NCBI RefSeq assembly: GCF_041296385.1
Contig: NW_027184084.1
Location: 2,790,001-2,854,000 of the forward strand
Reading direction: 5' to 3'
From: Aphelocoma coerulescens
Taxonomy: Eukaryota > Chordata > Aves > Passeriformes > Corvidae
DNA length: 64,000 bases
Positions within the stretch are counted from its first letter, which is position 1. The number at the start of each line of letters is the position of its first letter. Positions 19,089-28,244 of this stretch are shown here, in pieces. The notes beneath the pieces were generated by a model. The model was not told the DNA's origin. It did not search any database and saw only the letters and a program-made list of their open reading frames with translations. The position numbers and the translations under genes are program-made.

Positions 19089-20400
19089 TCATAGCCCTGC
19101 TTTAAGGCAAGAAAAAATACACCCAAATACTATTAAGCCTAATATAACTGCAAATAGCAATCGGCAGCCTTCTACTACCAAGGTACACAGCCATCCGGTG
19201 ATACCCAGACCCTTAAGCCAATCTCCAATAGGGTCGTCTGTCTCCCGAAGGTTGTGTAGGCCCCTCTGGAGGTCAGAGAGGTGCTTGTGAATTGAGACAG
19301 AGTGGTCAGAAAGATTCATACAGCACATACCTTGGAAATCTTCACAGCCGTGGCCGTGGGCTAGTAGTAGAAAATCAATGACTGCCCGATTTTTAAATAC
19401 TGCATGCCTAACACTAGTAACATCTGCGCTTAGCTCGTCAAGCATCTGCGAAGTTATGTTTAGCTCACCCCTCGCCCAGCAAGCAAGTTTATGTAATATT
19501 GTGTGAGCCCTGGCTGCTGAAGCACCAGGTAAAAACATAGATGCTAGCCAAACTGTACCACTACTCCAAAAGACAGGCTCTTCATTTCTTTTACATTGGA
19601 GCTCATGGACTGAACGCCGCACCCTGGTTTCAGTGCAGTGGGTGATATTTAAGAGTTGATGCAGGTTTGGGTGGAACAGGGTGAGTTTCCCTAAGTAGCA
19701 CGGCCCCCCCATGTGTGCTGGCGGGAACCCCATTCCACACGCGGTCCCCGCATATTAAGAACGTACCACTGGGGAGGCGCTTCGGGGCTTGACCCGTGAG
19801 GTTAATTCGGCAGTAAATTGCCTCGGACTCGTAGTTTCTCAGAAACCAGTCTGCAAGAGGGTCAACAGTGGCCCAAAGGCGCCTATTAACATTTAATTGA
19901 CTGGTAGTGGGAGGTTCAAATGTCATGTAACCATCTCCAGTTTGGTTTGAGGAACCCAGTAGATCTAACTCTTCTGGTGTTCCCATGGTGACATTGATGC
20001 TTTTCAAAAATGCACCTTGCCAGCAGGCACGCTGCTGTGCAGGCTTGAGTCCGATCAGCCCTGAACAATTGCCATTGTCTATGGCGTTCCCTATCAGGGA
20101 GCTATTGTCTAGCATCCCTCAGAAGTCTTGCGGGTTAAAATATGGGACCCTGATTAAACAGGTGCGAAATGGGTCCCCTGGTGTGGCCAGGCTCAGACAC
20201 ATGGAGTCTTGCCCCGTTAAATCAGCTAGGGTGACCTACATGTTTTGTCTCTTTTGGATTGCTGTCAACATTGCGTGGGACCCAGTTAGGATGCTTACGA
20301 GAAGCAAACCTCCCAGAATGTTAGCGGGCCCAGCGCTGCTTTGTCGCTTCCCAGCACTCGAGGGCCACCACATGCTGCCACGGGACACGAACCTGTGTGC
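19089..20400 (-). pseudogene. env: ERV-5 Env, alpharetrovirus-like
   Basis: A signal-peptide-like hydrophobic run lies near 20340-20290, followed by SU with two in-frame stops (near 20240 and 20130) and N-glycosylation sites. The frame changes near 19700, and TM is open from 19733 to 19089. TM has a basic cleavage site RVRR, an internal fusion-peptide-like segment bracketed by Cys, a segment reading NRAVIDFLLLAHGHGCED, a CX6CC motif, and a C-terminal membrane anchor. This TM arrangement is the one known from avian alpharetroviruses. Stops and a frameshift make the whole gene inactive as read. Confidence 0.85.
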
Positions 20401-20407
20401 TACACTC

Positions 20408-20860
20408 TCACCCTAACACTGCCACACTCCATACTGCCTTCACTCGATCTAAATGGGTGGACAGCCGATCAAAGATGTCCGCCAATGCCCTTGTCTCAAG
20501 ACAGTCAAAAACAATTCCCCACTCTACCTCTGTGTCTGGTGCTATACCCAAGAATTTACGCAACTCCCCTTCTTGGTTCTGCCTTCGGAGAGGATTCCCC
20601 AACACCCACCACAAGTCACTAGCAACCACCCAGGGCAGCCGTTACATTCGCCACAGGGTCTCGCTATTTCCCCTGCTACGGAGAGTGGTGGATCTGGCAA
20701 GTTCTCAGCCCCCTCACTCAGCCACGTCTGCAGCCTCTCCCAAGGCTTCTTGGGATGGAGGTCCCAGAGTTCCAGCTGTTGTAGTAGAGGCATCACTTTC
20801 CTCAGGAGCCGATGCTGACTGCGCCTTCTCGCTTCGGGGTCCTGTATGCGTAGCACGGCA
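20408..20860 (-). pseudogene. ERV-5 conserved block between gag and env, role unknown
   Basis: Two overlapping minus-strand frames cover this block. One (20856-20542) contains LPDPPLS and a Cys-rich GECNGCPGW stretch; the other (20629-20408) contains FLGIAPDTEVEW and FDCLETRALADIFDRL. No CCHC knuckle is present where nucleocapsid would be. The block recurs in the relic split by ERV-2 (3142-3346, 12270-12400), so it belongs to the element family. It could be the diverged C-terminus of Gag or an env leader. Confidence 0.5.
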
Positions 20861-22620
20861 CCACTTGCTGGGCACCCCTCTGGTCAGTGCTGCGGTGATG
20901 ACTTGTCCCTGTTGTTGCAGTACATTCTGCAGCGTTGCAGTAAAAGCAGCTGTTTGAGATGACTGCTCTGCACGGGTAGCACGCATGAGCATCTCATCTA
21001 CTCCTGCTCCCTGGGGCAGCGTGGCGAGAATTGTCTTAGTTTGCCTATTAGCATTTTCAAAGGCAAGTGTTCGGAACATTTGCTCTTGGAGCTCTTCAGA
21101 GAGCTCAGTTGCGTCCTTCAAGGCTGCTGACAGACGGTCGATGAACTGACCATGTGGGTCTGACAGCCCCCGTTGGACTGCTGCATATGGGGGTGACTTC
21201 TTCTTTTCGGGTACTGACAACAAGGCTTTGTGGGCAAGAGTCTGTGACAACTGATGAATGACTATGGGCATGGTCAGCTGAGTCACTGTCGCTCCATAAG
21301 CCCCTCTCCCAGTTAGCATGTCGGCTTGGACAGTGGGTCTTGCGTGTCACCTTGGTGTTTGCTAGCTTCTTCTTGTGCTAGCCACTTCCACGTTCACTCC
21401 CAGAGCAGGAACTGTGAAGGGGTTAACAATTGTGCGATGTTGATGCAATCATTAGGACACAGGACATCTGCTGTAAAGATAAACTGCAGGATGCTCCGTG
21501 TAGCTTTGGACCATAGGCCGTGCATGGTGACCGTTTGCTTTGCTTGCTGCAAGAGCTTCCAGTCATGAGGTTCCCACTTTGCAGTGTCCCCTTGTATCTG
21601 TACAGGACAGGCAAGGGCATCCACGGCATTCCAGTCACCTTCAATGTATGCATCACGGATAACTCCATTCCATCTCCTTCGCAATGGGTCAGTCCTCCCC
21701 GTCGGGGCTGATGGAGGTGATGGCTGCACCTCCCCTTGCGGGAACGTAGGAGTTCTGGTGGCTATCTTGACCGGTGGGGCCACGGGACGCCACGGTGCTG
21801 ATGGTGTGGTTTCGCAAGCCTTAGATTCCAGCGCGTCCTGACGTGTAGACAATTCAGCAAGCTTCTTGATTACTTCATGCATCATCTCTCAGTGCTTCTC
21901 CTCCTCTTGGGGATGACCCCTGGCTGACGCTGTCTCTGCGGGTGACAAAGCCGTAGAGGCTGCTTTGCCGTTGGACGATGATCCGCTGTCTGGCAGAGGG
22001 GGGTGGCGCGCCGCCGCTTTCGGCCGGGAGCTAGGACCACTCGTTTCTCCTCTGCTTGCCTGCGCCCCGCCCCCCTGGTCGGGAGCCTGTGCTTCTGCCT
22101 TTGCAGCCATTTCTCCCTCATACTTCGGAGGGGTAACTTCCTTCCTCGCCGAGTCCAGCAACTCCTGCAGGGAATGCACCGGTGCTGCTGTTCCCTTAAT
22201 CGGTCTGCCCACGGTCAGCCCGAAGAATCGCGCAACCCTGGACTCCGCCCTGGTCTCCGGCTGCCGCTCTGTAAGACCCCCGTCACCTTCCTTCCCAGAA
22301 CTGCTACCCCCTAAAGCCTCCATGGCAGCCGCGGCCACTGTCCTCTCTGCTTTCATCTCTGCAAGAGTGTTAGTCACTGCTCTCCAAGTTAATCCGAGAG
22401 CTTTAGCTTCTTTCCCTTCTTTTCCACATTCAATCATGGACAGCCACAGTTTGTTCCCAACTTCCCACCACGCTTCGGTCGAAAACAAAAGCAAAGTGTA
22501 TCTCAAAAATCCATGTTCCCGGGCCCACATAATGAGGGCATTAAGATCACGATCGTTTACAGTCTCACCTCTCTTAGAGAGGATACTGGCTAGGAGGCGA
22601 GTTCCAGCCTCATACTCCAT
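20714..22620 (-). pseudogene. gag: ERV-5 gag (betaretrovirus-like)
   Basis: The start at 22620 gives MEYEAGTRLL with no myristoylation glycine. A helical matrix segment is followed by an Ala/Glu/Pro-rich linker. An in-frame stop at 21889-21891 and a frame change near 21325 break it. The capsid C-terminal half (21319-20714) has a major homology region, GLSDPHGQFIDRL. There is no zinc knuckle. It is similar in plan to the ERV-4 matrix. Confidence 0.75.
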
Positions 22621-22793
22621 ATCTTCTCACCTATGGGGAATCGCTTGGCTGCGCGAGCTCTGGTCTCCGGCGTCACTCCGCTTTGAGACCCTTCCTGCAT
22701 CCAGCTCCCACAGGCTCCAGCACTGATAATACGATGATTCGGAGTCTTACCGCATTTAAGTGAACCTGCATGTAAGCACAAAAATCACTCGGG

Positions 22794-22811
22794 TCCCTGC
22801 TCCGGGCACCA
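22794..22811 (-). other. ERV-5 primer binding site
   Basis: The minus strand TGGTGCCCGGAGCAGGGA begins two bases after the LTR end. tRNA not assigned. Confidence 0.65.
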
Positions 22812-22813
22812 GG

Positions 22814-23153
22814 TTTTGCAGGGGGGAGGTTCCGAGTGCAGGGGAGCCGGCCGAAGTCACGATACGAACACCGATACGAGTTGAGCATCGTGCTCCCTTT
22901 ATTGTTTACTTACACTCACTTATATCTACTTTACAAAGATTCACGCCCTTTTCCCACGGGACAGCCTCTAAGCAGCAGGGGAGCCGACCAGTGTGTAACT
23001 TTACCAAGGATTGCCTGCTGCCAGGTGTCTTTCAAGCCTGTCTGCAGCCTGAGGCCCCTTCAGGGGTTCTTCCCTAGCAACCCTGGGGTGCCCAGACTGC
23101 CCAGACTGTCCTGGGGTATCATATGCCCCTGTTCCACAAGGAATCCCTCTACA
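22814..23153 (-). repeat. ERV-5 5' LTR
   Basis: 340 bp, about 98% like 18699-19041. Confidence 0.9.
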
Positions 23154-23600
23154 GTGCTGGAAGCCTTGAAAACTGTAAAAACGGAGCGGGACTCACAATG
23201 GTGGAACTCTGCACATGTGGAGGGTCTGAGCAGGGTGAAGGAGCAGAAGGGAGGGGCGGATGGCTCCACGGCAACACACAGATGAAACCGGCGGTGAACT
23301 GTGTAGCAGGGTGACAGTCGAGGTTGGTTGTGAGTTTTGTGCAGGCTGCCTTGCCCCCTTCACTCCCATAAATCCGCTTTGTCCACCTTTGTCTGTGGAT
23401 GAGTGGAGCAATGGCACAGTCTTTCGGCCGCCGCCCACCGGGCCGCTGTGACCTAAACGGCCCAGGGAGCCCCCCCCCGCCCCCGCAGCAGCTGCTCTGC
23501 AGGATGCCTCTCCTGCCACGGCTTCATTGGCAAGAGCTCCTACACAAAGCGTCTTTTCCGCTGCCAGCTCCCCCTGTGGTTCAGGAACATTTCTGGCTTT
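23154..23600 (+). pseudogene. gag: ERV-4 gag, continuation after ERV-5
   Basis: It begins with the duplicated GTGCTG and continues the ERV-4 matrix frame (EALKTVKTERDSQWW) to a stop near 23285. After that the reading is broken and GC/Pro-rich. No capsid is recognisable; the right limit is approximate. Confidence 0.55.
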
Positions 23601-24041
23601 TGTTAAAAGTTACTTTTATTTTCAGTAAGCTGTAAATTCTGACAGGATTGTTTGTTGGAGAGATTCAAGGCTAAGTGGTGTGGATGTACTGTCTTTTTGC
23701 ATGACAGTAGCATTACGTAATTCCTTGCTTTGAGGCTGCTTAGCAAGGTTTGAACTTCTTCAACAGAAATGCTTATATATTGCATGATTGGTACAACTTG
23801 TCATGTAAAATGTATACTGCCTTTTTGAGAATTTTGACTTGAAAGTCTGACTGGATTGACTTAATACCGAAATTTTGCTCTGTTAGAAACTTGTGTACTG
23901 GGAAAAGTATTTCCTTTCTTGGTGCCCTCAGAGCATTACCTATTGTTATGTAGCCTCTCGGAAAGTTTGGTAGAATCCTCCTTGAAAATAGCAATTAGCT
24001 CTAAACCCTGATGTTAACACATTGCATTATTTACAAGGGTT
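23601..24041. other. stretch without gene
   Basis: AT-rich flank between ERV-4 and ERV-6, with no supported feature. It continues on the other side of ERV-6 at 38053. Confidence 0.5.
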
Positions 24042-24047
24042 GCTGGG
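24042..24047. repeat. ERV-6 target site duplication, left (GCTGGG)
   Basis: Exact 6-bp copy of 38047-38052. Confidence 0.9.
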
Positions 24048-24653
24048 TGCCTTTGTGTCCTCTGGGAACAGTTCCCACTCAGCCCGGTCAGCTTGGGACA
24101 CAGCAGGCTGCGGGGGCCAGCCTCTGATATCGGAGTGAGCAGAGGTCTGGCTCGTGGGTCCTTCCAAGGGACCGCGGCGATAAAGGCAGACGGCGGAGGA
24201 AAGGGGGCAGGCTCAGAGTTGGGTTAAATCCAGAAAGTTTATTGGCCCTCCAAACGGGGGGGACCTCAACCACCAGGGGGTGCCCAATTCTGCGCGCCTG
24301 CAAATCTCGTGCAGGGGATTTTATGGGGGGGGGGAGACAAGGGGGGGGGGGGTACAGAACAACCAACCAGGGAAGGGAAGGGTGCGGCAAACAGAACGAG
24401 GGACACGTAAGGGAAACAACTGTAACAGGGGAAGGGAGGGACTTCTTTCCCAGGACCAATCACCTGGCCCCCTGGCTAGAACTTTCCAGAAGCCTAGGAG
24501 GGGTGCCAGAGTGACAGACAGGGTCCTGGGAGGAGACAAAACTGTCATATAGGGTGATTTTAATAAAACAGGGGGAGCGCCAACTGGGGTACACCAAACT
24601 TAAGGAACATAGAGGGGAGACCTGGACTGAACCAAAGCAAACACACTCCCACA
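24048..24653 (-). repeat. ERV-6 3' LTR
   Basis: 606 bp; minus strand TGTGGGAGTG to AAAGGCA. It contains G-rich runs around 24326-24352 that are absent from the 5' copy. Confidence 0.9.
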
Positions 24654-24671
24654 TACCTCCTTTTTTGTTTT
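24654..24671 (-). other. ERV-6 polypurine tract
   Basis: The minus strand reads AAAACAAAAAAGGAGGTA directly before the 3' LTR. Confidence 0.75.
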
Positions 24672-24960
24672 TTAAGATGACATGAATTCGGGTTGGGGAC
24701 AGTACTCTGAGTCCGGGTACAGGTCCCCGAACCATGTCATCTCCTGGGCCATAGGCTCGAGTTCAAAGTCTTTGGGGAGCTCTGCTTGGTTGATGTCTGC
24801 AGGGGAGGATGAGCTCATAATCATGTTGGTTAGCAGTTTTTTCAGCAGCCCGAACATAATTATGACAACCAAGAGAATAAAAAACAAGATCAGTCCGGTT
24901 CGGAGAATGGATCTAGTCCACCTGGATAATCCCCATCCGCTGACGGCACAGGACCCATCT
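24672..24960 (-). pseudogene. env: ERV-6 env remnant (TM anchor and tail)
   Basis: Only the end of Env remains: a hydrophobic membrane anchor (LILFFILLVVIIMFGLL) followed by an acidic cytoplasmic tail of about 50 residues ending before a stop near 24672. SU and the TM ectodomain are deleted between integrase (25061) and this tail. Confidence 0.6.
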
Positions 24961-25060
24961 CCGATGTCTCCAAACTAAAACAAAACTTAGAAAAATGAGG
25001 TTGAAACTGGGGATAACAACTGGGATAAACTTGGGGCTCGGGGCTCAGAGAGGCACACGA

Positions 25061-25580
25061 CTAACCTACCCCGGTCTTGGGGGGTATTTGATCTCTCTTC
25101 CTGACGGTCTGGGAGATACACGGTTTCACCCACTTTGATGGGATCCACCTAGGGCCCTCGGGGTTGGATACACATGCGTACCCTTTCCCCCAGGTAACTA
25201 GTTCATAAGGCCCTTGTATCTCCCTAGTCTCCGGGTCTTTAACCAACAACGGAGACCTTTCTTTCATTTGCAACCGCTGAGACCGCCCAAAGTGCTGCAC
25301 GATTGGTGGGTTCAGGTTCTCAAAGGCACAGTTGAGGAAATTTAGGGTGAACAATGCCTTTGAGAGCCTGACAGCAGGTGACTCTAGCTTTTTGGAGGAG
25401 CACTGGCGCTGGAGCATTCTTTTGATGTTTTGGTGGGCCCTCTCTACAATGGCTTGACCTGTCGGGGAATAGGGGATGCCAGTCTTGTGTTCTATTCCCC
25501 ATTGCTGCAGGAAGCTCCTGAACTCCTTGGACGTATACGCTGGGCCATTGTCTGTTTTGATGACTTTGGGGATGCCCAGG
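25061..25580 (-). pseudogene. pol: ERV-6 integrase, C-terminal part
   Basis: Continues the ERV-6 pol frame after the ERV-7 insertion. It shows the second catalytic Asp in DNGPAYTS and the catalytic Glu in GQAIVERAHQ, then the DNA-binding domain with ending WIPSKWVKP. Open from the insertion point to its stop. Confidence 0.85.
25576..25580. repeat. ERV-7 target site duplication, left (CCAGG)
   Basis: Exact 5-bp copy of 32206-32210. Confidence 0.9.
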
Positions 25581-26206
25581 TGTCTTGGGGTGACCTTATG
25601 ATGTGTATCCCATATCGCTGCCTATGCCCAGAAATTAATTTCTGTGTCTTTCTATGCCTCTAAACTGAGCAAAACTTTTTCAGGGCAGTTTGCAGTTTGT
25701 TCAAGGTCACACAGATATAAGCAGGTTTTTTTTTCCCAGCTGCAGCAGGGGAGCGAGGAAGCACCCGGCTTGCTTTTTTTTTCCCAGTCAGCTTTTGGCC
25801 AGTTTTTTCAGTTTCTTGTTCTCTGGAGAGAGAGACTGAGAGTTTGGACTTTGTTTTTCCTTCTCTGGAATTCCGTATTTTCTCCCTTTTCTACTGGACT
25901 GCTTTTCAACCTCAGAGCACATCGGGAGGACTTTTCACCGGGCACAGAGGGCCTGGCCCTGGCCCAAGCCCCAGCGCCGAGGAGACCAAAGGGAGGACTC
26001 TTAACACTTCCCCAGGTTTTTTCCTCCACAGTGAAACATTTTATTATTTAGCCTTATCTTCCTTTTCCCGTGTGTTTGGTAAATAAATAGTTTTATCTCC
26101 TTCACTTTCCTTCGAGGAAAATTTATTTTTTCCCGAACCTGGGGGGGAAGGGGTGGTTGTGTCTTCTCTCAGAGGATATATTTCTAAATTTGGCCAAACT
26201 GGAACA
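25581..26206 (+). repeat. ERV-7 5' LTR
   Basis: TGTCTTGGGG to CTGGAACA. AATAAATAG near 26081-26089 likely serves as the poly(A) signal. The long Pro-rich frame inside (25644-26051) is LTR sequence, not a gene. Confidence 0.92.
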
Positions 26207-26213
26207 AATTTAG

Positions 26214-26231
26214 TGGCGCCCAACTGTGTGG
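26214..26231 (+). other. ERV-7 primer binding site, tRNA-Lys-like
   Basis: TGGCGCCCAACTGTGTGG starts seven bases after the LTR. The first 11 bases match the Lys-type primer site used by foamy viruses; the rest diverges. Confidence 0.6.
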
Positions 26232-26312
26232 CTCGAAGGAAAGTGAAAAAAACTGTGCTAATTACATTTTGATTTGAATTTACTTATTCTGTGTTGGGGT
26301 AAAGTAATCACC

Positions 26313-28244
26313 ATGGTGGTTGAGTTCATAATGTCTCTCTGGCTTGATGTACTCATGTCTTTTTGGTCTTTAGGCTTCATTGAGGTACTGGTTTTTTTTT
26401 GGCCCCTAGGGTTGTTTGCCTATCCACAACTTGCTCCAATCTTGTCCCTGATATGTAAATTTTACAGAGCAGGTAGACGAATCAGGATTTCTATCTTCTT
26501 GTGCTCGGTGATAATGATTTATAAGAAGTTGACAGAGGTACAGGCAGCTGTTCAAAGTGTGTATGATAAGTGGTTTCTCCGTCCTAACCCCAGTCCTAGC
26601 TTCAGTAGCCTGTTTTGGGAATTTATTAGTAATTGTACCCAGATTGTTAGAGGAGGAGGAGACGGGGTTTCCCTTCCCTTTAAATTTGATAGGTTATCTT
26701 TTGAGAATGTTCAGTTTCCCCTGGATATTAAAGAGACCACCCTCCTGGTATTTAATCTGGTAAGCTTCCTCTATGCGGTTTGCAGCTTGTCTAGAATAAG
26801 AGCTCAGATTTCCAGGGTGACTGATGAGACACCTGACCCAGAGGTGGAACATCCTGAGTGGTGTGGGGAATGGGAGGATATGGGCCAAATCTTGAAGAAA
26901 TTCTCTGACCCAATGGTTTACAAGTTTCCCCCTGAACAAGTTCAGAAACCAGCTGAGGTGGCAAAATATCTGAAAGAGAAATACAATAACAATTCCAATG
27001 AGAACAAGCTCCTTGCAATATGTTGGGTCTTGGCATATGCCTATCGCACACTGCAGCATGTAATGGTAGAGAGACAGGAAGATAAATCAGCAAAGCCTGC
27101 AGATACCCCAGTCACTCAGACTGCAGATAAACCAGACAGCAAGCCCAAACCAGATGGAGAGTCTAAGCCACTGACAGTGGCTCCTGTCACGAGGAAGAAG
27201 CACACCACCAAAACTGATCGCCCAGTGAAAGATGATGATGATGCAGGGGAAGGGACCTCAAAAGATGCAGGGGAAGGAACCTCAAAACCACCAACGGACT
27301 CAGGCACAGAAACCATTACTGAGTCCATGTCCATAAAGGACCTTCACAGCCTAAGAAAGGATTACATCCGACGGTCCGATGAATCCATAATAAGTTGGAT
27401 GGTCCGTATTTGGGATGCGGCAGGTGATGATGTGATGCTGGACGGTGCTGAAGTGAGGCATTTGGGATCCCTGTCACATGATCCAGTGATCGACCAAGCG
27501 ATGAAAAGGGGGGCTGATTCTACCAGTGTCTGGAGACGAGTTTTAACAGGCGTGGCTGAAAGATATATGTGTGGAGATGATCTCTACATGCAGCAAACCC
27601 CATGGAAGACCATAGAACAAGGGATCCAACGCCTGAGAGAACTAGGGGTGGTAGAGGTTGTCTTTGCAAATGACCCAGGATTGAGGAGTCCAGACCGGGC
27701 CAGAGTTATTCCATACATGTGGTGAAAACTCATACACCTTGGGCCACCAGAATACGCTTCTGCTTTAGCAATAATGAAACCGGACTACGGTGCAAATGAG
27801 ACTGTGAAGGATATGGCAGTGAAGCTCCGAGCATATGCAGACTCTGTGCATGGCCCAACACATGCAAGAATTGCAGCTGTGGAAACACGTATGCAGAAAA
27901 TGGAAGAGAAGATGGAGAAGAGTCTCCAGGAGATTAAAGAGTGCCTTCTCCGCGGACGTTCCCCAGAGAGAAGGCACACCCCACGAAGTGAGCTGTGGGA
28001 TTTCCTGTGTGACAGTGGGGAAAACATGAAGAACTGGGGTAGACAACCTACTTCTGCTTTGGCTGCACGAGTGCATGAATTGAAGGAGCGCAAGTCTCAG
28101 AAAGGAGGATCTACCAAAAAGGAAGTAGCTCCAGTTGCCTGTGGCCAAACTGCCGGAAATGATGGAAAAGACGATGGCATGTCCAATTCCCATGAAGGAA
28201 CCTCTAAGATACAGGCCCAGGGAAAAAAGGATAACCAGGCATAG
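26313..28244 (+). pseudogene. gag: ERV-7 gag
   Basis: Best start is ATG 26313 in a CACCATGG context. The first 50 residues are strongly hydrophobic, with two membrane-like runs and no myristoylation signal, which is unusual for Gag. A capsid-like region follows a Lys/Asp/Pro-rich linker near 27080-27320. A TGA at 27723-27725 interrupts the frame, which then continues open to an amber stop at 28242, through a coiled-coil segment (27860-27960) and a basic end. No zinc knuckle is seen. Pol follows in the same frame after the TAG. Confidence 0.8.

Larger units (their letters stand above)
18699..23153 (-). mobile_element. ERV-5, pol-less provirus (beta-like gag, alpha-like env)
   Basis: A 4455-bp provirus on the minus strand: 5' LTR 22814-23153, PBS, gag 22620-20714, a conserved block of unknown role, env 20400-19089, polypurine tract and 3' LTR 18699-19041, with an exact 6-bp target duplication. 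There is no protease, RT or integrase sequence, so it could only move with help. LTRs differ at roughly six positions plus short G-run indels, so it is fairly young. Confidence 0.9.

Noticed and set aside
25644..26051. Open frame in the ERV-7 5' LTR, repeated in the 3' LTR
   Set aside because: Lies wholly in LTR sequence upstream of gag; the copies differ in frame because of 1-bp indels.
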